From Sphingopyxis sp. PAMC25046 (GTDB taxonomy: Bacteria > Pseudomonadota > Alphaproteobacteria > Sphingomonadales > Sphingomonadaceae), in contig NZ_CP039250.1 in NCBI RefSeq assembly GCF_004795895.1, forward strand, positions 372,001-436,000: DNA of 64,000 nucleotides. The letters are read 5' to 3'. Below the pieces are notes generated by a model. The model was not told where the DNA came from. It did no database searches and saw only the letters and a program-made list of their open reading frames with translations. The translations under genes and the position numbers were made by a program. Below are positions 45,848 to 54,609 of the stretch, one piece after another. Every line of letters begins with the position of its first letter. Position 1 is the stretch's first letter.

Positions 45848-46631
45848 ATGGATCAGGTCGTCGATTGGCAATCGCCATATTTTCCGAGAATATTCGAAAC
45901 ATATGATCGCGCCGATTTCGCGCAGGAGTTCCTGCGCCGAAGCCCGGCCTATCGCCGCGCCTATCGTTCGGCCGCGTTGGCGCCGACGCGGCGGCGCACC
46001 GCGCGCCTCGCTGGGCTGGCGCGACGATGGGGGTTGGTCTTTCGCCCTAGACCCTGACCGATCCGTCACCGAATCCCCCGCGCTCTGGCAGCCCGAGGCC
46101 TGCGCGCATGTCGCCATCGCCGAACCGGCGCCCGACGGCTTTGCCGCGCCGCGGCTCGCCGAGCTCATCGCCTCCGCGGATATCGCCTCCGAGATCATCC
46201 TGCCGGGCGAGTGGCATCTCGTGTTCGTGGCCGACGGACGGCGCTTCCGCCTCTGGCTTCGCCGCTTCCTCGCCGATGAACGGCTCGCCTATGTAAATCC
46301 GGCCGATCCGCACAGCGAGCTGCGGATGGCCGTGAGCCTCGCCGTACAGCGCCGCTTCTCGGCGGGCGTCACGACGCATCGCTTCCTGCGGGGAGGCGCC
46401 CCCGGACCATCCGAGCGCTGGCGTCTCATCCAGTGGCTGCGGCTCCTCGACGCCTCCGCCGAAGGGCGTTCGGCGCGCGACATCGCCGCCGCCCTCATCC
46501 TCGACGATGCCCAGGATTTCTCGGCCGCCGACTGGGACGGATCGAGCGAGCGCCGTCGCATCGCGCGCTGGCACCGCGCCGCGGTCGCGATGCGCGACGG
46601 CGGCTATCAGGAGCTGCTCGGCGCCGCCTGA
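45848..46631 (+). CDS. FseA-like activator: DUF6499 plus DUF2285, joined by an apparent +1 frameshift
   Basis: The ATG at 45848 has GGAGG five bases ahead. The first frame gives DUF6499 (VVDWQSPYFPRIFETYD, then FAQEFLRRSPAYRRAYR) and stops at 46057 after 69 residues. The DUF2285 part lies in the +1 frame and ends at 46631 (ALDPDRSVTESPALW ... ERWRLIQWLRLLDASAEG). Joining at a TTT-C (46040-46043) restores RRWGLVFALDPDR. In ICEMlSym(R7A), FseA is made by a programmed +1 frameshift between two such genes and activates excision and transfer. This looks like the counterpart; a plain mutation or sequencing error is the alternative. Confidence 0.75.
46040..46046 (+). other. Candidate +1 ribosomal frameshift site
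   Basis: In the first frame the codons read GTC TTT CGC CCT AGA CCC TGA. A tRNA-Phe on TTT can re-pair with TTC one base on, then GCC CTA GAC follows in the DUF2285 frame, giving F-A-L-D. The CCC-TGA at 46052-46057 is a second, less likely slip site. The site is inferred from protein continuity. Confidence 0.55.
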
Positions 46632-46750
46632 TCGGGACATTCCGCGCGTCGTCACTTTGTCCGTTCCTAAACCGCATCCCGATTTCCGAATGTCGCCGCC
46701 TCTCCGCCGGAGCCCCCCACGGGACCCGGCGCTGCGAACGGAGGCCCCTT

Positions 46751-47002
46751 TTGAGCGACATGCATACCCCCATTTCGCCGCGCTACCTCAAGACGCCCGA
46801 CGCTGCGCTGCACCTCGGCCTGTCGAGCCGGACGCTCGAAAAACATCGCTGCTTCGGAACGGGTCCCGAATACCGCAAACTCGGCGGGCGGATCGTCTAC
46901 GCGATCGCTGATCTCGACGCCTGGGCCGAGATCGGCCGCAAGAAGTCGACATCCGATCCCGGCAAGGGCGTCGTCCATCCCGCGCGCCCGGTCCGCCGCT
47001 GA
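46751..47002 (+). CDS. Small helix-turn-helix protein, RdfS/excisionase-like
   Basis: 83 residues from TTG 46751, which has GGAGG at ideal spacing; the ATG at 46760 (80 residues) is the other option. The body is a MerR/AlpA-type HTH: YLKTPDAALHLGLSSRTLEKHRCFGTG (in parts), then YRKLGGRIVYAIADLDAWAE. In R7A-type ICEs the equivalent gene, rdfS, follows the same order (before traF) and encodes the recombination directionality factor activated by FseA. That role is inferred here; a repressor is possible. Its stop overlaps the DUF2840 start. Confidence 0.75.
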   Translation: MSDMHTPISPRYLKTPDAALHLGLSSRTLEKHRCFGTGPEYRKLGGRIVYAIADLDAWAEIGRKKSTSDPGKGVVHPARPVRR

Positions 47003-47523
47003 TGCGCTCCGCCCAGAACATCCCGCCCGCTCCCGGCGTGCAGCCGGTCGCGGCGACCGCGAGCGGTCTCACCGACCTTGAGCTGACCTGGATCGAGCAG
47101 CGGCTCGAGAATTGGCTGCGCTTCGGCCGCGTCGCCGCCGAGCGCATCGTCAGCCGCCGGACGCGCATCGTCTCCTTCCGGCCCGAGGCCGTCTTCGGCT
47201 TCGTCCGTTGGGGCGCGAACGATTTCGGCACGATCTTCTCGAGCATCTCGGTCATCGCGGCGCCCGCGCCCCGCGCCCCCTTCGCGACGCATCCCTACGT
47301 GCGTCCCGGAGGCGACATCCTGCTCCGCGTCGACGGTTGGCCGAAGGTCCAGCAGGTGCTCTCGGCGATCGATGCGATCGAGGCCGACGGGCTCGACCCG
47401 TGCGAGACGGCGCCCGATCATTGGCGCCACATCGGCAGCCATATCGCCGCCGGACTGCCGTTCCGGCCCTATGGTCCGGAGCGGCACCGGGCATGGCTCC
47501 AGCGCAAGGCGATCGCGCCATGA
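47002..47523 (+). CDS. DUF2840 family protein
   Basis: 173 residues, starting in the stop of the HTH gene. DUF2840 features: TWIEQRLENWLRFGRVAAE, FRPEAVFGFVRWGANDFGT, and HWRHIGSHIAAG near the C-terminal end. The family is confined to conjugative elements and sits between the HTH gene and traF. Function unknown, presumably transfer-related from constant linkage. Confidence 0.9.
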   Translation: MRSAQNIPPAPGVQPVAATASGLTDLELTWIEQRLENWLRFGRVAAERIVSRRTRIVSFRPEAVFGFVRWGANDFGTIFSSISVIAAPAPRAPFATHPYVRPGGDILLRVDGWPKVQQVLSAIDAIEADGLDPCETAPDHWRHIGSHIAAGLPFRPYGPERHRAWLQRKAIAP

Positions 47524-48110
47524 ACCGCCGCTGGTTCCGCGCAACCGCGGCGAGCGCTACGCTCTTCGCGGGGCTGTTCGTCGCGGCGGCAGCGCTCGCG
47601 CCGAAACCGCGCCTCATCTGGAACGCGAGCCCGAGCGTTCCGATCGGCTTCTACCGCGTCGATGTCGGCGCCGATCCCGAGGTCGGCGACCTCATCCTCT
47701 TCCACCCGCCCGAGGCGGTCGCGACGCGCCTCGCGGTGCGCGGCTATGTGCCGCGCGGCGTGCCGCTCCTGAAGCATGTCGCCGCCGGTGAAGGCGCGCT
47801 CGTCTGCCGCAGCGGCACCTTCGTGACGATCGACGGCGCGCCGGCAGCGCGCGCGCGGGACGCGGACCGCCTCGGGCGGTCGCTGCCGCGCTGGCTCGGC
47901 TGCCATCTCCTGCGCCCCGGCGAACTGTTCCTCCTAAACCCCGCGCCCGACAGTCTCGACGGCCGATATTTCGGACCGCTCCCCGACACCGGCGTCGTCG
48001 GCGTCGCGCACCCGCTTCTCGTGCGCGATGCGCCCGGCGCGCCGCTGCGCTGGCGCCGTGACGCCGATCGCTCCGCATTCACCCTCGAAGGAAAGGATAT
48101 GTCCTCATGA
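47520..48110 (+). CDS. traF: TraF, S26-family conjugative transfer signal peptidase
   Basis: 196 residues, ATGA overlap with DUF2840. An N-terminal membrane anchor (ATLFAGLFVAAAALAP) leads to NASPSVPIGFYRVD with the catalytic Ser, and VPLLKHVAAGEG with the general-base Lys of S26 peptidases. Later comes FLLNPAPDSLDGRYFGP. TraF of RP4 processes and cyclises the TrbC pilin; the trbC gene in this window is the probable substrate. Confidence 0.92.
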   Translation: MNRRWFRATAASATLFAGLFVAAAALAPKPRLIWNASPSVPIGFYRVDVGADPEVGDLILFHPPEAVATRLAVRGYVPRGVPLLKHVAAGEGALVCRSGTFVTIDGAPAARARDADRLGRSLPRWLGCHLLRPGELFLLNPAPDSLDGRYFGPLPDTGVVGVAHPLLVRDAPGAPLRWRRDADRSAFTLEGKDMSS

Positions 48111-48439
48111 TTATCGGAAGCTTTCAAACTGCTGGCGACGGCTATGCCGGACAGATCCGGACGCTGCTGCTCGATGCGATGATCGCGATCGTTCCGGCGA
48201 AGCCGAACGACGCGGAAAATGCGCCGGCCTGGCGCGTCCTGCTCGTCGAAGCCGATACCGGCGTGGAGATCGGGGCAGGCTGGGAACGCCGCAGCGAACG
48301 CGCCGGCTCCTATATCGCCCTGCAGATCGACGATCCGGCGCTCGCGGTTCCGCTGCGCGCCAATCTGCTCCGTTCGACGCAGAACGAGGATGAATATCAT
48401 CTCCTCTGGACGCGTCCCGTTCCACGCGAACAAGCGTGA
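48107..48439 (+). CDS. DUF736 family protein (copy 4)
   Basis: 110 residues, start overlapping the traF stop. Same family pattern: IIGSFQTAGDGYAGQI, TGVEIGAGWERRS and a terminal HLLWTRP. Unlike the other three copies it has no leader hairpin and is built into the transfer operon, between traF and the transglycosylase, suggesting a link of the family to conjugation. Confidence 0.9.
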   Translation: MIIGSFQTAGDGYAGQIRTLLLDAMIAIVPAKPNDAENAPAWRVLLVEADTGVEIGAGWERRSERAGSYIALQIDDPALAVPLRANLLRSTQNEDEYHLLWTRPVPREQA

Positions 48440-49158
48440 GCATCATGCATCCGGCTCGCTCGGCGCGCGTCCGCGCCGTGCGCCTCGCCTTGCTGCTGCT
48501 CTGCTCGGCGAGCGCCGCCCCGGACCGGGCATGGGGCGCGGCACCGGCGGAAGAGCCGACGGCCGCGGCCCACCCCTATGCCGCTCATGTGGCGGAGGCA
48601 TCGCATCGCTTCGGCGTTCCGGAGGTCTGGATATGGCGCGTGATGCATGTCGAGAGCCGCGGAAAGCCGCGGGCGCTCTCGCATGCCGGTGCAATGGGGC
48701 TGATGCAGATCATGCCCGCAACCTGGGCGATGCTGACGGCGCAGCATCGTCTCGGGTCCGACCCCTTCGACGTGCGTGCCAACATCCTCGCGGGCGCGGC
48801 CTATCTGCGCGCGATGTGGGACCGATATCGCGACGTTCGCCTCATGCTCGCTGCCTATAATGCAGGCCCCGGCCGCGCCGACGCCTATGCAGCGGGGCGG
48901 CGCGGCTTGCCCGCCGAGACGGTGGCTTATGTCGCAGCCATCGCGCCCGCGCTCGGTGCGCCGGCTGCTCCGTCATCTGCGATGGCGCGGACTGCCGAAC
49001 CGCCGAGCTGGCGCAGCGCCTCGCTCTTCGCCGAGCAGCGATCGGACACGCCGGCTGCAACTTCGGTGCAGCGCGGCGACGCCGCGCCTGCTGGGCCGTC
49101 GAATTCCGCGCCTGCTCCCTCGCCCCTCTTCGTCCCGCTTTCCGGGGACAATCGGTGA
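48436..49158 (+). CDS. Lytic transglycosylase (conjugation-associated)
   Basis: 240 residues from a GTG overlapping the previous stop; an ATG nine bases on is possible. A signal peptide (about residues 1-35) is followed by the SLT domain: VMHVESRGKPRALSHAGAMG with catalytic Glu, LMQIMPATW, and MLAAYNAGPGR. The C-terminal about 70 residues are a low-complexity Ala/Pro/Ser tail. It opens peptidoglycan for the transfer channel, like VirB1/TrbN and the msi107 product of R7A. Confidence 0.93.
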   Translation: MSIMHPARSARVRAVRLALLLLCSASAAPDRAWGAAPAEEPTAAAHPYAAHVAEASHRFGVPEVWIWRVMHVESRGKPRALSHAGAMGLMQIMPATWAMLTAQHRLGSDPFDVRANILAGAAYLRAMWDRYRDVRLMLAAYNAGPGRADAYAAGRRGLPAETVAYVAAIAPALGAPAAPSSAMARTAEPPSWRSASLFAEQRSDTPAATSVQRGDAAPAGPSNSAPAPSPLFVPLSGDNR

Positions 49159-49288
49159 TGGTCGTCCTGGCGATATTTGCTGGAGTGCGCCGGTCCATGG
49201 ATAGGCACTGCTTGGCGTTCAGAAGGGGTTCGGGGGGATGGCAAGATAAAAGACCTGCCAGCTCGCCGGCAGATTGTGGTTGGATTAC

Positions 49289-49375
49289 AGCGCTTTATGC
49301 GTATGGCACCCCCCTCCGGCTGCCATATCGACCTCTGGATTTCCGAGGCAGAACAAGCGCTTACGATATGGCACC
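49289..49375. other. Candidate origin of transfer (oriT) upstream of the relaxase
   Basis: Between the transglycosylase and relaxase genes lie imperfect direct repeats, AGCGCTTTATGCGTATGGCA... at 49289-49310 and AGCGCTTACGATATGGCACC at 49356-49375. A perfect 10-bp inverted repeat, TGCCATATCG (49321-49330) with CGATATGGCA (49364-49373), overlaps the second. A short hairpin CTGCC/GGCAG lies just before. Relaxase-adjacent inverted repeats of this kind typify oriT, and the R7A ICE has its oriT at this position. Nick site unknown. Confidence 0.6.
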
Positions 49376-49381
49376 GGCGTT

Positions 49382-51127
49382 GTGAGCGGCGACGAGCATG
49401 ATTTTCGGGTGCGACCGGGAAGGGGTCGCGATGCGGGTTCGGGATCGGCGCGGCGCGGGAAGAGGCTCGCGGCGCAGGTGCGCAAGGCAGCCGCCCGCTC
49501 GGGTTACACCCGCTCCCGTCGGGGCGGCGGCGGTCGCAGCGGAACCGGTCGGCATGGCCGCGGCCGCGCCGCGCTTGCGACGATCCGGCGCGGCCCCGCG
49601 CAGCGCCGCGTGACGGTCATGGCGCGCATCGTCCGGCATAAGGGCGCGCAGTTTCGCTCCGCGCCTCTCGCACGGCATATCGCTTATCTCGAACGCGACG
49701 GCGTCACCCGCGATGGTCGCGATGCCATGATGTTCGATGCGTCTGGAGATACCGCCGACCGCGAGGCCTTTGCCGATCGCTGCGCCGACGATCGCCATCA
49801 TTTCCGTTTCATCGTCAGCCCTGAAGATGCGGAGCAATTGCAGGACCTTCGGACCTTCACCCGCGATCTCATGGGCCGGATGGAGAAGGATCTCGAGACC
49901 CGGCTCGACTGGGTGGCGGTCGATCACTGGAACACCGACAATCCGCATATCCATATACTCCTGCGCGGCGTCGCCGAGGACGGAAGCGACCTGGTCGTCG
50001 ACCGCGCTTATATGTCGGAAGGCGTGCGCGGACGGGCGTCGGAGATCGCGACCCTCGAACTCGGCCCGCGAAACGAACAGGAGATCGACGCGAGCCTCGT
50101 GCGGGAGACGGGCGCCGAGCGTTGGACCGGGCTCGATGCGCGCCTGCGCGAACGCGGCGGCGAAACGGGGATCGTCGATCTTCGTCCCGACCCAAGCTCG
50201 CCGCCGGGCCGCGATCGGCATCTCATCGGACGTGCGGCGAAGCTCGAGGCGCTTGGGCTTGCGACGCGCCTTGGACCCGGCATTTTCGAGATCGATCCGC
50301 GCGCCGAAACCCTATTGCGCGACCTCGGCGAGCGAGGCGACATCATCAAGGGCGTCCACCGCGCCATGCGCATGCAAGGGCTCTCCTTCGACGCATCGAG
50401 GCTCGCCCTTCACGGCGAGGCGGAGCGTTCGGGCCTCGTCGGGCGGCTGGTCGCACGCGGCCTCGACGATGAGCTTGCCGGCTCCGCCTTCGCCATCGTC
50501 GACGGGACCGATGGACGGACCCATCACATCAAATTCTCCGATCTCCAATGGACCGGGGACGCGAAGCCGGGCGCGGTCGTCGAGCTGCGGCGCTGGGAAG
50601 GACGCGACGGCGGCGAGCATCTCTCGCTCGCCCTGCGATCGGACCTTGCGGTCGCCGACCAGACATCCGCGCGCGGCGCAACCTGGCTCGACCGCGAGCT
50701 GGTCGCGGCGAAGCCCACGGCAGGAACCTCGGGCTTCGGCATCGATGTTCGCCGCGCCATGGCAGCGCGCGCCGAGTTTCTCGCGAGCGAAGGCCTCGCG
50801 AGCCGACAGAACGGCAAGCTCGTACTGGCGCCCGATCTCATCGAAACGCTGAAGCGGCGCGACCTCGAGGCGGCCTGCGAAACCATCGCCGCGCGCACCG
50901 GGCTCGCGCATCGCCCGCCGGCCACCGGCGACGCGGTGAGCGGGACCTACCGCGAGCGCGTGTCGCTCGCCTCGGGGCGCTTCGCGATGATCGACGACGG
51001 CCTTGGCTTTCAACTCGTGCCCTGGCGCCCGGCGCTCGACCGGCACCTCGGGCAGCATGTCACCGGCACCGCCACCGCGGGCGGCATCGACTGGAGCCTT
51101 GGCCGCGATCGCGGGATCGCAATCTGA
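49382..51127 (+). CDS. rlxS-like: Relaxase, RlxS type (DUF3363)
   Basis: 581 residues from GTG 49382 (MSGDEHDFRVRPGRGRD), the usual family beginning; no strong ribosome site is seen. An arginine-rich Gly segment (residues about 20-75) leads to the nicking domain: RHIAYLERDGVTRDG, then HFRFIVSPEDA, and DHWNTDNPHIHILLRG with the His pair that binds metal. The DUF3363 region follows (about 160-400). It nicks oriT and pilots the strand. It starts seven bases after the oriT repeats and precedes traG by 13 bases. Confidence 0.92.
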   Translation: MSGDEHDFRVRPGRGRDAGSGSARRGKRLAAQVRKAAARSGYTRSRRGGGGRSGTGRHGRGRAALATIRRGPAQRRVTVMARIVRHKGAQFRSAPLARHIAYLERDGVTRDGRDAMMFDASGDTADREAFADRCADDRHHFRFIVSPEDAEQLQDLRTFTRDLMGRMEKDLETRLDWVAVDHWNTDNPHIHILLRGVAEDGSDLVVDRAYMSEGVRGRASEIATLELGPRNEQEIDASLVRETGAERWTGLDARLRERGGETGIVDLRPDPSSPPGRDRHLIGRAAKLEALGLATRLGPGIFEIDPRAETLLRDLGERGDIIKGVHRAMRMQGLSFDASRLALHGEAERSGLVGRLVARGLDDELAGSAFAIVDGTDGRTHHIKFSDLQWTGDAKPGAVVELRRWEGRDGGEHLSLALRSDLAVADQTSARGATWLDRELVAAKPTAGTSGFGIDVRRAMAARAEFLASEGLASRQNGKLVLAPDLIETLKRRDLEAACETIAARTGLAHRPPATGDAVSGTYRERVSLASGRFAMIDDGLGFQLVPWRPALDRHLGQHVTGTATAGGIDWSLGRDRGIAI

Positions 51128-51140
51128 GAAAGGATGAACG

Positions 51141-53111
51141 ATGAGCGACAGGATATTATGGGGCCAGATCTTCGCGGTGCTGCTGATCGTCCTCGCGGCG
51201 GTCTGGACCGCGACCCAAGCGACGGCGGAAGCGCTCGGATTTCAGGCGGCGCTCGGTGCCCCCTGGTTCCGCATCGGCGACTATCCCGTCTATCCCCCGC
51301 CCGCCTTCTTCTGGTGGTGGTTTGCCTTCGACGCCTATGCGCCGCCGATCTTCTATCGCGGTGCCGCGATCGCCGCGTCGGGCGGGCTGCTGTCGGTTGT
51401 CGTCGCGATCAGCATGTCGGTGTGGCGTGCGCGCGAGCGCCGGCGGGCCGAGACCTACGGATCGGCACGCTGGGCGCAGGAGCGTGAGATACGGGCTGCC
51501 AACATGCTCGGCCCCGATGGCGTCATTCTCGGGCGCATGGCCGGAACATACCTGCGTCACGATGGCGCCGAGCATGTCCTCTGCTTCGCGCCGACCCGAT
51601 CCGGAAAGGGCGTCGGCCTCGTGGTGCCGACCCTGCTGACTTGGCCGGGGAGCTGCATCGTCCATGACATCAAGGGCGAGAACTGGCAGCTCACTGCGGG
51701 CTTTCGCGCAAAGCATGGCCGGGTGCTGCTCTTCGATCCGACCAACCCCGCATCGGCCGCCTATAATCCGCTCCTCGAAGTCCGGCGCGGCGCGTGGGAA
51801 GTACGCGATGTGCAGAATGTCGCCGACGTGCTGGTCGATCCCGAAGGAAGCCTCGAGCGCCGAAACCACTGGGAGAAGACAAGCCACGCCCTGCTCGTCG
51901 GCGCGATCCTCCATGTTCTCTACGCCGAGGAGGAAAAGAGCCTTGCCGGTGTCGCGGCCTTTCTGTCGAACCCCGAGCGCAAGATCGAGGCGACGCTCCA
52001 CCGGATGAAGACCACCAGCCATTTGGGAGATCGCGTCCACCCGGTCGTCGCCGCGGCGGCGCAGGAGCTGCTCAACAAGAGCGAGAATGAGCGGTCCGGC
52101 GTGCTGTCGACCGCCATGTCCTTCCTCGGTCTTTATCGCGATCCGGTGATCGCCAAGGTCACGGGACATTCCGAGTGGCGCATCGCGGACCTGATCGGAA
52201 GCGAGCGCCCGGTCTCGCTCTACCTCGTGGTGCCGCCCGGCGATATCAGCCGGACCAAGCCGCTCATGCGCCTGATCCTCAACCAGATCGGGCGGCGGCT
52301 GACCGAGGAGCTGAATCCCAAGGCACGGTCGCAACGGCTGCTGTTCATGCTCGACGAGTTTCCCGCGCTCGGACGTCTCGATTTCTTCGAAAGCGCGCTC
52401 GCCTTCATGGCGGGCTATGGCATCAAGGCCTTTCTGATCGCCCAGTCGCTCAACCAGATCGAGAAGGCCTATGGCCAGAGCAATGCGATCCTCGACAATT
52501 GCCACGTCCGGGTCAGTTTCGCGACGAACGATGAGCGCACCGCCAAACGGATTTCCGATGCGCTTGGCACTGCGACCGAGCAACGCGCGATGAAGAATTA
52601 TGCCGGCCATCGGCTCTCGCCCTGGCTCGGCCATTTGATGGTGTCGCGCACCGAAACCGCCCGGCCGCTGCTCACCCCCGGCGAAGTCATGCAGCTCCCC
52701 CCGGACGACGAGATCGTGATGGCCGCCGGCCTCGCACCGATCCGGGCCAAGAAGGCGCGCTACTATGGCGACCGGCGCCTGGCCGGCCGCGTCATTCCGC
52801 CGCCCGCACCCGGTCGCGGTCTTCCCGCCGGCCACGATTGGATGGCCGACCGGGTACAGCAGCCGATGGAGACGAAAGCGAAGGCGGCGGAGGACGATGA
52901 CGCGGCCAATGGCGGCATTCGGCAGGAACCCGAACTTCCCGTCCATGAGGATATCGCGCCGCCGCCGCCGCGCAGCGTCAATGGCGAGTTTGATTTCACC
53001 GAGGACGGAGCACAAGCCGATGCAGCGCGGCTTCGCGCCGCCGCGGATCGGCGGATGGCGCGGCGCGCTCAAGCTGCCGCGCTCGATCCCGACGATGGGA
53101 TCCAGCTGTGA
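51141..53111 (+). CDS. traG: TraG/VirD4-type coupling protein
   Basis: 656 residues. Two N-terminal membrane spans (about 7-27 and 70-95) precede the ATPase: FAPTRSGKGVGLVVPTLL (Walker A) and LLFMLDEFPALGRLDF (Walker B). FLIAQSLNQIEKAYG follows as in VirD4/TraG. The C-terminal about 90 residues are an acidic/proline-rich tail. It links the relaxosome to the Trb channel and pumps DNA. Start follows GAAAGGATGA; the CopG-like gene overlaps its stop. Confidence 0.97.
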   Translation: MSDRILWGQIFAVLLIVLAAVWTATQATAEALGFQAALGAPWFRIGDYPVYPPPAFFWWWFAFDAYAPPIFYRGAAIAASGGLLSVVVAISMSVWRARERRRAETYGSARWAQEREIRAANMLGPDGVILGRMAGTYLRHDGAEHVLCFAPTRSGKGVGLVVPTLLTWPGSCIVHDIKGENWQLTAGFRAKHGRVLLFDPTNPASAAYNPLLEVRRGAWEVRDVQNVADVLVDPEGSLERRNHWEKTSHALLVGAILHVLYAEEEKSLAGVAAFLSNPERKIEATLHRMKTTSHLGDRVHPVVAAAAQELLNKSENERSGVLSTAMSFLGLYRDPVIAKVTGHSEWRIADLIGSERPVSLYLVVPPGDISRTKPLMRLILNQIGRRLTEELNPKARSQRLLFMLDEFPALGRLDFFESALAFMAGYGIKAFLIAQSLNQIEKAYGQSNAILDNCHVRVSFATNDERTAKRISDALGTATEQRAMKNYAGHRLSPWLGHLMVSRTETARPLLTPGEVMQLPPDDEIVMAAGLAPIRAKKARYYGDRRLAGRVIPPPAPGRGLPAGHDWMADRVQQPMETKAKAAEDDDAANGGIRQEPELPVHEDIAPPPPRSVNGEFDFTEDGAQADAARLRAAADRRMARRAQAAALDPDDGIQL

Positions 53112-53527
53112 TCCGATCGCATGTCAAACAGACATTCCGGATCGAAACCGGCCTGTCGCGCGACCTGACAGACCTTGCCCGCCGACGCGGCCTCACCCGG
53201 ACCGAAGTGCTGGAGGCTGCACTGCGCTCCTTTCTCTCGCCCGATCAGGAGGAGCGGATCGAGGCGCTGTTGACCCGGCGCCTCGACCGCATCGGCCGCC
53301 AGCTCGACCGCATCGAATGGCATGGCGAAATGTCGGGAGAAGCGATGGCCCTGTTCGTTCGACACTGGCTCACGAGCACGGCGCCTTTGCCCGATGATGC
53401 ATTGCCGGCCGCGCAGGCCAGCGGGAAGCGGCGGTGGGAGGCTTTCGTCGATGCCCTTTCACGTAGGATGGAAGTTGGACCAAAGCTCGCCGCGGAGCTG
53501 ATGCGTGATGTCGGCGGTTCCAATTGA
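53108..53527 (+). CDS. CopG/ribbon-helix-helix family protein
   Basis: 139 residues, ATG overlapping the traG stop. The N-terminal 45 residues are a ribbon-helix-helix (VKQTFRIETGLSRDLTDLARRRGLT, in parts, then RTEVLEAALRSFL). The remainder is helical, with RRLDRIGRQLDRIEW. In this element family a CopG-like gene regularly sits between traG and trbB and may act as relaxosome accessory or repressor. Here, trbB is 5.2 kb away because of an accessory block. Confidence 0.85.
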   Translation: MIRSHVKQTFRIETGLSRDLTDLARRRGLTRTEVLEAALRSFLSPDQEERIEALLTRRLDRIGRQLDRIEWHGEMSGEAMALFVRHWLTSTAPLPDDALPAAQASGKRRWEAFVDALSRRMEVGPKLAAELMRDVGGSN

Positions 53528-53541
53528 AGCCTTTAACCGGC

Positions 53542-53781
53542 TCATCCAGCCCGCAGTTTTAAGAGAAAGCTGATGGCCTCGGCGGGGACACCGCACAGGG
53601 CAGCCGCTAGCAGCAGTATCGCGAGAGCCAGATATTTGGCCAGAGGAGTTCGGCACAGCTCGAGAAGCACCGCCGATTTGTGGCGGCCCAATTGCACAAG
53701 CGCCATGAACTGGGCGAGCTCGGCCTCACGGTCAGTCATCGGACGATCACCTACGGGCGGGAGAGGGGGCATGTCGGTCAT
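53542..53781 (-). CDS. Small membrane protein of unknown function
   Basis: 79 residues from the ATG; a GTG 12 bases upstream is possible. A polar, Pro-rich N-terminus (MTDMPPLPPVGDRPMTDRE) leads to a helix and one membrane span near the end (YLALAILLLAAALCGVPAE). Not recognised. It ends close to the CopG-like stop, convergent with the transfer operon. Confidence 0.5.
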   Translation of the reverse strand: MTDMPPLPPVGDRPMTDREAELAQFMALVQLGRHKSAVLLELCRTPLAKYLALAILLLAAALCGVPAEAISFLLKLRAG

Positions 53782-53977
53782 CACAAACCTCACGGATTCA
53801 TCGCAAAAATGGCGCGCTGTTACAGATGCGCGTGCGGGTTACCGTGAGGGATAAGCCCTCCGGGCTGGAGTGCCCCTCAGGCGAGTCGCTTGTCAACAGG
53901 GTGAATCGCAATTTTATCAACAGTCGGGGGTGCGTCTGGGGATATCTTGCCGCATTTCCGGGAAAGCCGGAGTTCGT

Positions 53978-54607
53978 TCAGTCCTCTTCGCCCTGCTGCT
54001 CGCGCTCGCGTAGTCTCTCGGCATAGCGGTAGCTCGCTTCGACGGAGTGATAGTCATCGGCGTAGCGATCGATGTCGCCGAGCGCGCATTCGACCTCATA
54101 GGCCACCGTATGGGGAGACGAGCCCGGGCGCTTTCGGCCCAGCCAGCGCTCTAGCTTGTCGAAGCGGCTCTGCATCCCCTGCACGCTGCATGCGATGCGC
54201 AGATCGTCGAGATTGCTGCTCGTTCGATTGCGGCTCCAGGCCCTGCAGGCGAACTCAAGCTCTTCACCCCGTGTCGGAGGGCGATCGCTGAGATCAGCCC
54301 CACCATCTTTCGCAAGGGTCGGGTCGGCCTGTACACCGGCAAGGCCCGCACTGAGTGCCTCGCACAGTTCGCTATGATATTTATCCCGGAGCGCGGCGTC
54401 CCAATCATAGGGGCCAGCGCCGACGAAAAGATGCGGCAGCTTGAAATGCGCCCCCACTGCCTTCGGCAGCATCTTCTCGATCCGGATCACTCCGCGAATG
54501 ACGCCGAGAAGGCGCTCGGCGTCGATCCCGGCCCAGGGCCGCGCCAGATTTTCGAGCGCGCCAAGGTTCGAATTGGTGGGCGTGTCCCCCGTGTTCCAGT
54601 ATCGCAT
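53978..54607 (-). CDS. Hypothetical protein
   Basis: 209 residues, mostly helical and charged, with no membrane segments, signal or recognisable catalytic motif. An RSRNRTSSN-like basic stretch and an acidic C-terminus (REREQQGEED) are the only visible features. Two bases separate it from the HEPN-like gene upstream, so the pair is probably co-transcribed and may act together. Confidence 0.6.
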   Translation of the reverse strand: MRYWNTGDTPTNSNLGALENLARPWAGIDAERLLGVIRGVIRIEKMLPKAVGAHFKLPHLFVGAGPYDWDAALRDKYHSELCEALSAGLAGVQADPTLAKDGGADLSDRPPTRGEELEFACRAWSRNRTSSNLDDLRIACSVQGMQSRFDKLERWLGRKRPGSSPHTVAYEVECALGDIDRYADDYHSVEASYRYAERLREREQQGEED

Positions 54608-54609
54608 GG

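Noticed and set aside
44182..46198. Minus-strand frames of 400-430 codons over the membrane protein and DUF736 copy 3
   Set aside because: Low-complexity Arg-rich translations opposite a gene with strong start signals and a known family.
49158..49385. Open frame of about 75 codons after the transglycosylase
   Set aside because: It covers the oriT-like repeats, has no family resemblance and no good ribosome site.
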